Shown here: piece by piece, positions 33,393-44,402 of the stretch | Layout of the letters: every line of letters begins with the position of its first letter | Numbering within the stretch: the first letter of the stretch is position 1 | NCBI GenBank assembly: GCA_030762935.1 | Contig: CM060880.1 | Location: 18,593,001 to 18,657,000 of the forward strand | Length of the DNA stretch: 64,000 bases | Direction of reading: 5' to 3' | Source: Hymenopus coronatus | Lineage: Eukaryota; Arthropoda; Insecta; Mantodea; Hymenopodidae | Position numbers and translations under genes: made by a program | The notes under the pieces: generated by a model | What the model saw: only the letters and a program-made list of their open reading frames with translations | Databases searched by the model: none | What the model was told of the DNA's origin: nothing

Positions 33393-34664
33393 CATTGCTG
33401 AAGTTCAGAATATCACTGCGATCTTGCTTGCATGTAGGAAAGAGAGCTATCTTAAATATTAACTCCTTGCTTTATTCTGTTGCGGGCAATTTATTTTTGG
33501 CTTTTAAGTTATAACCGAATAATTTGCACAGATAACGGAAACAACTAAATTTCCAGGCTAATTCTTTTACAAACTAATAAAATTAAATTGTATTATGAAG
33601 CGAAATTACATCCATATTGAAAGTTTTCAGTAGTAAATTGTCTTTATCTTTATAAACTCTTATTAATCCAGGAATCAAGAGGTTTAGACACATCTGAACA
33701 CCTGCGGGTGATGATATTTCAAGTGTTTTAGTACCATGTTGTGAGCAGCTACACATTATTACGAGACGATAAAAGAGTGTTTTGTAAAAGGTAAGTGCTG
33801 GAATGCCGATATTGCTCAGAAAGGTGCGCAACGCGTCTAATAGGTTATGTGTCTAGGTGGCAAGCAATTACGTCATGTTTGCGTGACACTGGGAACGTAT
33901 AACGGTCGGGACATCTGCAGCACCTACTCGATTTTCTAATACTTATTTATAATGATGAGTCATACGTATGAAATGCACACAGGTGAAACATACTACATAT
34001 AGTACACGCTTTATGCTATATCATTAGCACGGTCGCTTTTCATATGCGATCTCGATATCAAAATTATCTTTAATAGCGAGCGTTGTTAACATTTAAATTC
34101 CTTGCTGGTATTTCTTTTTTCAAAGTTCAATGCATTGCATTAACAGAACTGATACAAATGCAAGCGATAGCTGGATTTAGAACGCATCTATCTACGCCAA
34201 GTACTCGTGCTAGTACGTCCAACTGATAAGTCTAAATCTAGTATCTTTCTCGGTTAGGGTTCATGTACAGAAACGTGCCCATTATAGTTTTCTCCAAAAC
34301 ATGAAGGCCCTCAAACGGGACCGCTCTCCCCTTCCACTGGAAAATAACCATTAGCAAACAAAAGACAAACCTGTACTAGGGGCGAGAGGCAACTAGTAAA
34401 ATCTGTTTCCTGGAGAACCTGCTTGCAAATCGAGATTCGCGCCTCGGTTAAGTGAGCAGTAAATGGTTGACTTGGCAACAGTGAGGGTTGGTTTTCAACC
34501 GCAAACTTTAAAGAAGAAGAGGTCAGAAGAAGAGAGGGACGGGGTTACCATGTTCCGAAAAATACTTTACACCACTTCTTAAACATGAATGCGTTGCAGC
34601 AGTTCGACTTTCCAATCTTGTCTCTTTTTTCGGCGAGTTTTCATACTTTAATCTCCTCGCTACT
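33393..34664. other. unassigned stretch of about 1.3 kb
   Basis: No repeat shared with the rest of the window was found. An 82-codon minus frame (33583-33831) is unrecognised. This is one of the larger non-R1 islands. Confidence 0.4.
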
Positions 34665-35490
34665 ACTGAAAAAGTCTGATCGTGTTCCATTCATAGGACA
34701 CTATCTGTTTAACTAGTATTACAATATATATTCCTTTATCTGCACAACACTAATCAAGATAAACATCACCAGAAATAGTCTTATTACACTAGTATAAAGC
34801 GACAGTCAAATATTTAAAAGCTGTCGATATGCATTTTGTCATTGAAGTTCGGTTCTCTTTCCAAAGCCAGGAGTAAAACAAAACAGATATGAGATGATAG
34901 ATAACTTCCCATTTGAGAAAAGTTTACATTTTAAAATTGAAGCAAAAAAGGGAATATCTTGGAAAAGGTATTAATAACGTATATGGCATTAATTATGTTT
35001 TAACGAGATATACAGTTTTTGAGTGGTAAGTTTTACTGTCTATCCTTTAGGCTAACCAGTCATACAACATTAATCCAGAATGAAAAGGTCTTCAGAGGAT
35101 ATTGAAAGAAAATTCAAGACAATATCATTTCATTTGTAATAAATTGTCTTAAACATATGGTATTTTAATCAAAACATTTAATAGCAATTTTTGAGAAAAG
35201 CAACATTTTTGAAAGATGTTCCATGTAGAGGGTAACTGGGGTGGATGATTTTCCTGAAAATCTTCGCGTTGAATCCTTGGAAGATACTGAAAGCAAATTT
35301 GGTATTTAATCATTTTCCTTTTTTTAGTTATACTGTCCACAGACACACAAGAACCTTTTTCTAATTTTTTTTTTTACTTAGGTATCATCAAAACATATAT
35401 TTGCTGTGAATTCTGTTTCGAATTTTTGGGTGGAATACAATACCTTCTCTCCTACTGTGTACATGGCACACACTTGATAGAGGGGAAAAA
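34665..35490 (+). repeat. R1 copy, full length but diverged
   Basis: AAGTCTGATCGTGTTCCATT at the start, CGCGTTGAATCCTTGGAAGA, a weak CA tract (CCACAGACACACAAGAACC), TTGCTGTGAATTCTGTTTCG, and the eroded end CTGTGTACATGGCACACAC. Confidence 0.88.
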
Positions 35491-36849
35491 AAAAACCCTG
35501 GCGAAGAATGAAGACAAGAGTTAGAAAGCATCAAGAAATATTGCACCAGAAATACAGAACTTACATTACACCGCAATACAAAATGATGCGATGTCCGTTC
35601 AGAGGGAAAACAGCAAACTTAACTCAAAAACCATTGCGACACTCACACAGTAAAGCGTCTAGGCATACAGAGAATGATTGTAAGGGGTAGTTCAAGTCAC
35701 CATTACATTGTTATGATACATAATTGTGAAGCGGAAAACTGGAACACAAAGAGCGCTTACATCAGAAACCAATTAAGCCCTCCATTCCTTCCCTAAACGC
35801 TGTGATAAGAAATGTGTCTGTCATTCTGAGTTTGTACTGGCCAGTGGCTTGTAGGAGACGATAAAGACATGTTAGCGAAATATGAAAGGAAAACTCATTT
35901 CTAGTTGTGTATGTATCTTTCATTTAGCGCAAGCATGTACAAAGGTTAACTCTTGCGAGGTACTGAGGTCAAAATCTTTCCCCCACGTCTAATCAAGTTG
36001 GGGAAATGGAGAGTCACACATACTGTCATATGTCTACAGCGCTCAGTAGCGAATATGTCGTTTATAAGAAAACAAAGAGCGTCTGTTTTGAAATGCGGGA
36101 ATTACGATCATTTGGTTCATCTATTAAGGCTGTGCACACCACCCTCACAGCAGATATTTATCGACTCGCCCAAAGTAACACACAACACAGAAGAAGTACT
36201 CTTGACATCGAATATACATGCAGAGAAAGTAAAAAGATGACAACACTAAATACAGACGAGAAAAGCTTTGTATTTACAAACATTCCATTACATCGCATAG
36301 AAGTATGCCCCAATGCTTCACACGGAGTGGAATAGTTCCTCTGCTACCGTAATTTGACATGCCTGATTTATCTTTTGATTGTATGGGCATGCTACAAAGT
36401 GCTTACATTATCATTATTATATGTTAATGTGCACCTCAAGTAGAGTTTTAGGAAAGACGGTAACGTTTTGTGTTTCACGTTGTACCCCATAAAGCATAAT
36501 TGGAATTTGAAAATTATCCAGCCAATACTTTTAAGAAGTTGTAGTGTTTCAGTGAGGGAGAATATTAAATTGTAATTTGTTTCCCATTGTACTTTTTGTA
36601 GTAGAGGAAGCCAGCGAGTGTAAGACAAGTTGGACAGATTAACCACACGCTTTCCCTTAACGTACATATGTACTAGACTTATAATTACAGTTCAGTAACA
36701 ACTCTCACCGACTACCTTTTAATTACTATTACAGCAATGTTCTCTCCAATTTTAATCACGTTCTACAAAATGTTAACTTTCCTTCACATTTGCTGGCAGC
36801 TATTTTGTAACGCTGCTATTAACAACAGCTCCATATTACATAGAAAAAG
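35491..36849. other. unassigned stretch of about 1.36 kb
   Basis: Two overlapping plus frames of 95 and 109 codons (35953-36335) lie here. Neither is of known family, and both lack domain-like features. No R1 or SINE is visible. Confidence 0.4.
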
Positions 36850-37720
36850 TAATAAAAAAATCTGATGTGTTCCATTCATATGACTTTCTCTACATCTCTG
36901 CAACAACTTATTGTTAAAAAGCTTATGCTTCTATTTACTTCATTCTAATTGAGAAAAAATAAGCAGAAATAGTATTATTACCTGCTTCCTTGTTAGCAGA
37001 AGCGAAATAAGGGAGTACCATAGGTTAAAGTGATAGTCAAAAGCTGGTTGCTATGTGGCTGAAGTTCCTTTGTTTGTATGCAGTGCAGACAAATTTCTGT
37101 CTTAGAAAAGTAAAAGTTTTTTTTACGGCTGAAACCAAAAATAAGGAATATCTCTAAAACGACCAACTCCACGAAAAAAATGTATATTGCATAAAATGTG
37201 TGTTTCTACGTGCTCTACAGTTTTTGTGGGTAAGTTTTTGTCTATCTCTTACGGTTTATCAGTTATGCAAAATTCCGTAAAATTCATCCAGAATAAAGTA
37301 GTCTTCAGAGGCTATTCCCAGAAATTCAAGGTATACATATTTGTCATGTAAATATCTTTAATATACGATATTTTAATCAAAATCGTTAAGAGCCATTTTT
37401 AAGAAAATCAAAATTTTCGAAAAATATTCCATATAAAGGGTTGTTGGGGGAGGGGGATTTTCTTGAAAATCTTCGTGTCGCATCCTTGGAAGATACCAAA
37501 CTTAAATACCAAGTTTGGTTTTTAACGGTCTATTCGTTTTTGAGCTATGCGCCCATAGACACACACGGACATTTTTCTAAAAAGAAGTTTTTTTTTTTTT
37601 TGGATTCAATGGGTGTCAAAACATATATTTCCGGTGAAATCTCGATATCGAATGTTTGGGTGCATTAATACCTTATCTATACACTATGTACATAGTAAGT
37701 GTAGAGAAAGTAAAAATAAT
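36850..37720 (+). repeat. R1 copy, full length and well preserved
   Basis: Begins AATCTGATGTGTTCCATTCA (36849-36868), contains TTCGTGTCGCATCCTTGGAA, hairpin arms AAATACCAA and TTGGTTTTT, TTTCCGGTGAAATCTCGATA, and ends ACACTATGTACATAGTAAGT plus GTAGAGAAAGTAAAAA. It is a good reference copy. Confidence 0.95.
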
Positions 37721-39299
37721 AAAAAACCAATAGGATACACTGACCAGACGTGTCTATCCATTGAAATAATCCATATAATTAAAGCTATAGGTTCATAGAG
37801 ATTCTTCCATTTACGCAATAAGTACTCGTGTTTATATGAGGTTGTTGAGGAATAACTTCAGAAGCCGTAAAAAGGAGCGCTTGCGAAAGGAAAGAAACAG
37901 TTGTAAACTTTAAACTATTCTTACAATTAAGAAAATCTGAACATGCAATACAACGGCTAAAGCTACTTAAGAGTGTATTTGTATGAGCTCCAATTATTTC
38001 TTCTGTAATAACTTTATTCTTTAAATGAGCTCTAAATCTCTCCTCTAAACTTTTGTGTCTCGTTTTCTTATGTTTTCCTGCCGTAGAAAAGTATACAAAA
38101 TCCACTCAGAATGAAAAGGTTCCCTCGTATTGCTTTACAAAAGTTGAATATATAGGTATTTTGGAAGTGAAAATGACAGTTCTCAACAAATAACTGACTT
38201 TAGAGCTTTTCCTAAAAATCTGATGTGTTCCAACCACGTACTATCAGTTCTGAAAAACACAGACGGTTTCACCTCAGCCATTTCACTTAGCAACAAATAA
38301 ATGTCTTCTTATAACTACTACAGTACAGGTAGATTATGTCATTAAATTTCACATTTATATACGGATATTAAGAATTAATAAGCGATTATGGAATTTAATG
38401 CTACAATGACATTTTGATGATTTTTATTACAGACCTTCAGACACGCTCTTCCCTCCTATTTACAACATTATTTTTGGAAGCATTAACAGCAATACCGTTA
38501 CTTATTTTGGTCGTGCATAGGATAGGACCGGCGCTGTCAATGACTAAATCATCTTCAGCTTCATTTGCCTATTAATTACATTGCTTTTCAACTCACTGTA
38601 GGTCAGTTATGCGGTCATACCATAAAAAGACTGCGACCCGCTTTTCTCAGACATTTCCTATCGCATCTTGTGGTGTCATGAAGTAGTGAACAGCGTTATT
38701 TATCTGAACATAATTTACCGAAACATTATTTGCTTCAAAACAGCATATAAACTAATGTTTATACCTGCCAATAAAAGTATGTAGACATCCAAGAAGCACT
38801 CAACAATTCATCACACAGCAAAATACTACTTAAATACTTAAAACTAACAAATATGTATAATGAAATATAATATTATTCATGAAATTGTATTTACCAATGT
38901 CAATTTTTTTGTAAATGGTACCATTAAAACACGTTGTCACGATATGACTACTTTGTAAGTTAAAGCGACATAAAATAAATAAATTTAAAAAAAAAAAAGT
39001 ATGTGGAATGCCTGTATCCCACAAACACCAGAGTCCTCCAACTACGAGATTGATAAATCATACGACCAACCCACAGAGTGTGGCACAGAAACCTGACGAG
39101 TACGTTATGCTAAGTAGTATGTCTGTGTCATCTTGAACACAGCCTACTTCTCGCTATCTCGCGCTGTAAGAGTGTGGCAAAGGTTGTGCGCAGCTATCCG
39201 CCACTGCCTAGTCTCAGAGTAGGTATAAAACGTGTTGCGACTAGTTATAGGTCTGCTGATTCGGATACGGTTGCTATTTAGCGACAGGGAAACGTGGAA
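37721..39299. other. unassigned stretch of about 1.6 kb
   Basis: A small R1 start-like scrap (AATCTGATGTGTTCCAACCA at 38217) is the only repeat seen. A 106-codon minus frame (37785-38105) is unrecognised. Confidence 0.4.
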
Positions 39300-39512
39300 A
39301 TATTTGCTTTTCTTCAAAATCCTGGTGTCGCATACTTGGGTAATGTTGAATATAAATATCAAGTTTGGTATTTGTCTTTTCGTGTTTGGATTGTTGTTCA
39401 CAGTTACACACAGAAGGTGCTGAATATTATATAAAGATTCAGGAGACCTTAAAAGGTCGGTATAGCATTTTTTAGTAGAATGCAATACCTTCTTTTCCCC
39501 ACTATATATGTG
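39300..39512 (+). repeat. R1 3' part, forward
   Basis: CCTGGTGTCGCATACTTGGG, hairpin AAATATCAAGTTTGGTATTT and ATTCAGGAGACCTTAAAAG, ending at ACTATATATGTGATAG. Confidence 0.8.
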
Positions 39513-39895
39513 ATAGAATTTTCAGCAAAAGGCGCGCGAGAGTGCGTGCGTGTGCGCACGCGCAGAACTCAAAAACGAAATGTCGGTTAAGTACCAAACT
39601 AATGTTTTAAGTTTGGGCGTCTTTTCAAGATCCTACAAACTACCTATCTAAACTACCCTTTATATGGAAATGTTTCGTTAGTTTTAAGTTTCTCAAAAAT
39701 GACTAATGATTTTAATTAAAATATCATGAGCTTAAGATACCTGCAATGGGAAAGAAAATTTATATCTTGAATATTCCTGAAATAGCCTGTGAAGACGTTT
39801 TCTTCCGAATGACTTTTGTGTAATTTGTAAACCATAAGAATTAAACAGTCTTATTCAATAAAAAATGTAACTATTTAAAGCAGATTAGTAATAAG
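39513..39895 (-). repeat. R1 part, reverse, tail-to-tail with the previous one
   Basis: A GC/GT-alternating tract (39530-39562) in place of the CA tract, then CTCAAAAACGAAATGTCGGT, ATGATTTTAATTAAAATATC and ATTTGTAAACCATAAGAA. Confidence 0.8.
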
Positions 39896-40213
39896 AAGAA
39901 GAAGGTAACTTTTCTCTCTTTGATGGAGACAGCTGGCCGGAACCCCTTTATTAAATTGCGAGATATGGAAACGTATTATTCGTTGCAAAATAACATTCGC
40001 CTCGGATCACTTTTTATGAATCTGCTGGGAATTAAAACTTGAAATTGTCCAATTTGGTACAAAACGTAATCAGAGGGCAGTGTATTTCCGGCGTCGCGAC
40101 GGTACGGGCGAGATGCCGCAGTGCGACGGACGTCTGGCGTCGGTACATTTTACCTCTCCAGACGCAACGATAAAAGCCAGTTCCTTGTTCGATACTTCAG
40201 GTATGCGGGCAAG
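39896..40213. other. unassigned; possible LTR U3-like region
   Basis: Upstream of a clear TATA box. The GC-rich segment from about 40088 to 40155 is unlike its AT-rich neighbours. No element boundary could be fixed. Confidence 0.3.
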
Positions 40214-40322
40214 TATAAAAATAGTTTGGGCACGTAGTGCAGTCAACTCCTACCGACGTAGCTCCCTCAAGAGATAGGACATTATCGGCAATCTCCACTG
40301 TGTATATTCATTAGTTAATAAA
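40214..40322 (+). promoter_or_regulatory. TATA box, initiator and close poly-A signal (LTR-like)
   Basis: TATAAAAATAG at 40214, an initiator-like GCAGTCAACT 27 bp later (40239-40248), and AATAAA at 40317-40322, only about 75 bp downstream of the predicted start. That promoter-plus-early-poly-A arrangement is typical of the U3-R of an LTR retrotransposon. It could also be an isolated chance combination, because no second LTR, primer-binding site or TG/CA ends were identified. Confidence 0.4.
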
Positions 40323-40399
40323 CTTATTTCTGCGCTGGTTTTAATTCTCCAATGACTGGATTGTAAGCAATCCTCCTATTAATTAGTCTTAAGAGGAAC

Positions 40400-40622
40400 C
40401 CGCTGCTCTGTTTGCTATAGGTCAACGACCTCTTTCCGGGTGATTGGACGGTGACGAATGAAATGAGCCCTGGGCCCATAGAACTTGAGAAATTACCTAT
40501 CTGATAATCGCCTCCTGATAAGCAAAAACTCCAAAAAAACCTTATCCCAGTAACGCTCTGGAACCGAGATTCGATTCCGGGACACCTTAAAAGTGAGGCA
40601 GACACACTACCCATTGTTTCCC
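40400..40622 (-). repeat. SINE family B copy, reverse
   Basis: The minus strand reads GGGTAGTGTGTCTGCCTCAC (A-box region), GAATCGAATCTCGGTTCC (B box), TTACTGGGATAAGGTTTTTT and TCTATGGGCCCAGGGCTCAT, then TTTCATTCGTCACCGTCC, in the same order as the copy at 58.1 kb. Confidence 0.75.
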
Positions 40623-40944
40623 CTCTGTTCTATCAGTGCAATCCCGATGTTAAGTAATATTTATGAAAATCAGTAACAAAACTGCTCTTTCTGGGATTAA
40701 GTTAAAACACAAATAAAACATTTAACGTTACATACTTGTGCCCCTTCTTTATGCTTGCAAGCGATGCGAATTACACTCTTTGTTTGGTAACTAGCCAACA
40801 TACCCGAAAACTACCAATAAAACAAAGTAGCGTCTGCCTTTAAATATTCGTCACATCGAAATGTTGTAAATAATAATATAAAAAACTTGTTAGTGTGTCA
40901 TTTTGTCAAGACCTAAGTTGAATCTATATACATATAAGTTCATA

Positions 40945-40947
<3 letters not shown>
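40623..40947. other. unassigned stretch
   Basis: Nothing recognised. Confidence 0.3.

Positions 40948-40948
<1 letters not shown>

Positions 40949-41006
<58 letters not shown>
40949..41006. repeat. (CA)n microsatellite
   Basis: About 29 CA units, directly abutting the 5' truncation point of a LINE tail. Confidence 0.97.
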
Positions 41007-41007
<1 letters not shown>

Positions 41008-41008
<1 letters not shown>

Positions 41009-41590
41009 CCTCTCGTATATCTCGCCCGGAGGTGATATTGGCTCGATTGCGGGTTGGTCACTGCATTTTTACTCATAGTTACCTTTTTAAGAAGTTACTG
41101 GCTCCTATCTGTGCGCTCTGTGAAGTGTCATTGTCAGTACATGTGCTGCTAGAGGGCGTTGCTCTAGCAGCTGTACGAACAACTCTACAGCTGCTGACCT
41201 CCCTTGCGGAGATCCTTGCCGACGACCACAGAGCGGTAGATAGGGTTTTCAAAATGTTATCTCACGTGACATCCATCAGAATTTAGTTTTACTTTTGTTT
41301 ATCCTGCGCCTAGGTATAATTTTAACAGTTTTATCTTAAGTGACTTTTAATTTGTGAACTTAATTTTAATTATTTTTATATTCTTTTCGCTCCCATTGTT
41401 GGCTATATTTTAGATGCCTATGGGCTTGCCCACTAATTTTTTTACTGCCCTGGTTTTGTAAGTGGTTTTACTTATCTTATCTATTTTATATATGTTTTCT
41501 GCCTCTGGTTTTAGCTGCGATTTTATTTTATAAGGACGCTAATTACCTTAGAAATTGAGCGCCCTTAAATACTAACCATTATCATCAGCA
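41008..41590 (+). pseudogene. jockey-like LINE 3' end with C-terminal coding remnant
   Basis: The frame ending at 41286 reads ISRPEVILARLRVGHCIFTH, then APICALCEVSLSVHVLLEG, then EILADDHRAVDRVFKMLSHV and a stop. The LARLRxGH motif, a Cys-x2-Cys segment followed by a His-x3-Glu region, and the closing ILxDD...VF..L segment are the signature C-terminus of jockey/CR1-group non-LTR retrotransposons. One zinc-binding Cys/His appears lost in the VHVLLEG segment (usually His-x3/4-Cys). The 3' untranslated region ends in GCGCCCTTAAATACTAACCA plus TTATCATCAGC. The copy is 5'-truncated at the CA repeat and is inactive. Confidence 0.8.
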
Positions 41591-41825
41591 CACAGAAATC
41601 GCCGTAGATCAGAATTAAAAAAACGATTCTCGGAATTGCACAGCTGTATACTCTGCCATAATGGTGCTAATTTTCCGGGTGCAACACGTGTGTGTCCACT
41701 GGCTACGTGTATGGCGACTTATGAAAACAAAACCATTGATATATTTATCTTGATTACTTTGGGAATTCCGAGCTAACTCTGACTCTAATATTACCTAACT
41801 CACTCACTCCAGTCACCTCATCGTA
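41591..41825. other. unassigned short stretch
   Basis: Nothing recognised. Confidence 0.3.
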
Positions 41826-42030
41826 ACTCCTGTTGGCCTGGGTGTCTCAAGGCGCTGATCTATTGATCCCTAGGTTTGCGTTCAAACCCGGCCCAGAATG
41901 ATGGTTTTTAAATGTGTTTAAAACTGATAAGTCGCATGTAAGTAGATTTACTGGCATATAAAAGAACTGCTGGACTAAATTCCGGCACATTGATCCAGCT
42001 AATTGACCACGTTGTTAACAAAATATTTAG
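41826..42030 (+). repeat. SINE family E copy
   Basis: Head TGGCCTGGGTGTCTCAAGG, B box GCGTTCAAACCCGGCCCAG, body TTTACTGGCATATAAAAGAA and AAATTCCGGCACATTG, ending near GTTAACAAAATATTTAG. Confidence 0.75.
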
Positions 42031-42864
42031 TTTTACCCTAACCCCTGTGCTCTTCGAACATCTGTTTAGCCTGGTCCCGATATTTTTCTTAACTACCAAA
42101 CGTAGTCTGGTTGATATTACCTTGCTGTGTTAGCCAGCCAGCTTTCTGCACAGCTTTTACGCTTTACCCAATTTAGTTATGAAAACATACATATATTATG
42201 TTAACTATGTACATATTTATTAATTATTCCTATATTTTTTTCATTTTCTATACTTTGTTAATTAGCCTCTTTTTTATTCTATACTTATTTTCTGTCTTCA
42301 TTTGATTCTTACTAAAGTTATACATTCGTATTCCTCTAACTTTTTCTTTAACATAATTTCTTTATACTTAAATGCTCCCCTACAGATTGCTACAAATGCT
42401 CCATTATATGAAAATCAACGTTCCTGTATTTTTTCAATAATGTTGCAGAATACGTACGATTCTGTTCTAAACAGCGCTTGATGCTAACACATGGGAAATT
42501 AAAACAATGCATTACAATAGCATCCGAGCTGCACTGAGAGGTAAGCTATTCAAAATGCATAGGAATGTAGTGTGATCACTCAAGTGTGAGGAGATTACCG
42601 TTCTACCTCGCGAAACAAATACAATGGCAATGACGTCATCACCCGATCCTCCGGATGCTGCCCTCTAAAATGAAGGGAAGAGGGCAACGTGTAGGGCTGT
42701 ACTCGTTTCTGCTGCAGCTAAAAGCCATCTCACAGATAAAATCATTGTACGACATTAAGTATTTAAATAATAATTTATGGGATAGAAATTTGACCAAAAC
42801 AATACATTATTTGATTAAATCCAAATATATTTTTGCAAATCACAGTTAGTCTTGATTAAGAAAC
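42031..42864. other. unassigned stretch
   Basis: AT-rich; nothing recognised. Confidence 0.35.
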
Positions 42865-43070
42865 GCCTAAGGTACAAGAGGAACTGCATCCAACCCAAAA
42901 TTCGCAATCGAGATTTAAATGGAAATAGCTTTGGTTCGGGTGAAGCCCCCCCACCAAAAATAGTTACTATAAAGCTCCTTAATAGTTTGTATGTGTGGAG
43001 AGAGAGACAGACAGACACATTGGCAAAACTAACGAAAAGTCAAATACATACCAAACTACGATTAACAGAG
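42865..43070 (-). repeat. R1 terminal part, reverse
   Basis: ACTGCATCCAACCCAAAATT, CGAGATTTAAATGGAAATAG, a GAGAGAGACAGACAGACAC tract at the CA position, then AACGAAAAGTCAAATACATA and CCAAAC. Confidence 0.75.
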
Positions 43071-43180
43071 GATTCAAAAAAACTTAATATGTACTGTCTC
43101 TAGAATCTGTATGGAATAACAATCAGTAAAAACAAATTAAATATTTTTACAACGAGCATCTTTAAGGTCAAACCTTTGAA

Positions 43181-43381
43181 GATCTTCAAAACAACGTCAA
43201 TGCTCATTTGAAATCATTGGCAGTAACATTTTTTGAAGCGCGTATTGCAAAGCTTGTGCACAGATATGATAAATGTCTCAATCTTTTCGTTATGTTGAAA
43301 AGTAACCATAAAAAAGTAACTTTTAGTAATAAAATAATTGTTTTTTATGAACTTGTCTTATTTACAGCCCCTCGGGGGTTG
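43181..43381 (+). pseudogene. mariner transposase C-terminus, second copy
   Basis: Reads NVNAHLKSLAVTFFEARIAK and LVHRYDKCLNLF. A deletion then shifts the frame, so GDYVEK is lost and the frame runs on. It is followed by GAACTTGTCTTATTTACAGC, the same terminal sequence as at 25.5 kb. The remnant is about 200 bp and inactive. It sits immediately upstream of a hAT remnant. Confidence 0.85.
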
Positions 43382-43399
43382 AAAATAAAAAGGCTCTTG

Positions 43400-44052
43400 T
43401 ATTTTGCAACCCATGTTTTCAATGTAATAGATACCCCGTTGCAGTTACAGTTATAACTACATCGCAGAGCAATGCTTCTCTAAAAGAACAGGCAAATACG
43501 GCTTGCATTTTACCAAATATTGCCAGCTCTATATATACTCAAATTTGAAAGATTTTGCAGGCCCTATTGTTGCAGCGTTTGGTTCCACATATGCATGTGA
43601 ACAATTCTTTTCTAAGTTGAACTATACTAGGAATGCTACAAGTTACAGTTTGAATAAGAATACACTTCTATCAATACTGCGTCTCTGTGTGCCTAGCATT
43701 GATATCTTAGTGCCGAGAAAAAAGTGTCAATGTTCTACTATACAGCTGAATAAAAATGTTTGTAAAGCCTTTTTTGAGGAAAAAAGACTACAACAGGTCA
43801 CGAGTTCAAATCTCGCTTAGGGTGCATTACCCAGATGTGGGGTTTTTCGGGGTTCTCCCTTATCCTGAGAAGACCAATATCGAGTAACTTTAAGCTCCAT
43901 GGACTCCGATATCATTTGAGCATCATTTCACCAATTTCATTCAACGTCGATATGACCAACCTGGTTAAAGGACGTTAAGCTACACACAAAAATAGATCAA
44001 GGTATTTTGGTACTTGGCCACTCTACGAGTTGGCTGCGCCACTGCTGTACTT
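43400..44052 (+). mobile_element. hAT remnant (C-terminal transposase plus right end)
   Basis: Degenerate frames from about 43420 carry SNASLKEQANT. The frame 43503-43820 carries LKDFAGPIVAAFGSTYACEQ, FFSKLNY and LLSILRLCVPSIDIL. This is the hAT dimerisation domain of the type found in GTF2IRD2-like and Charlie-like transposases. It is a different lineage from the ZBED5-like element at 15.4 kb. At 44021-44044 GCTGCGCCACTG closes the element as a right terminal repeat (inward CAGTGGCGCAGC). The next 8 bases, CTGTACTT, would be the target duplication. The left end was not found; a mariner scrap lies there. A SINE B copy interrupts the 3' part. Confidence 0.75.
43795..44000 (+). repeat. SINE family B copy inside the hAT remnant
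   Basis: B box CACGAGTTCAAATCTCGCTT, then GTTCTCCCTTATCCTGAGAA, ACTTTAAGCTCCATGGACTC, TTTCACCAATTTCATTCAAC and GACGTTAAGCTACACAC. The A-box half is missing. Confidence 0.85.
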
Positions 44053-44400
44053 TACATGATGAACAACAGTCTCGATCACAATTCCAGGTGGAACGGGGAG
44101 GTCACACTTCCCCACCATTTAACAGCTAGGACTAATCTAAACAAAACTTTAAGCACTTACACTATTGAAACCAACAAGAATGAAAGGCCAAGTTATACCT
44201 CTCAAAACGCCCTGAAATATTTTCAAACCCTCAAGCAGAAATCTTCAATGTGTAACCAAATGTTCTACATTGTACAATAATGCTTCAGAAATTGCCAAAA
44301 GTTATGGTTTACTTTACAACTTCTTAAAACGAACCTACGAATTATTTTCAATAATGTACGATCTTGAATGTTATATAAACTATCCGTCACATTATTGTGT
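44053..44400. other. unassigned stretch
   Basis: An 88-codon plus frame (44014-44280) starts inside the hAT end and continues into this stretch; no family recognised. Confidence 0.3.
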
Positions 44401-44402
44401 CA

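Noticed and set aside
35953..36335. Two overlapping plus frames (95 and 109 codons) as a candidate gene
   Set aside because: They overlap each other in different frames and neither translation resembles a domain; left as unassigned.
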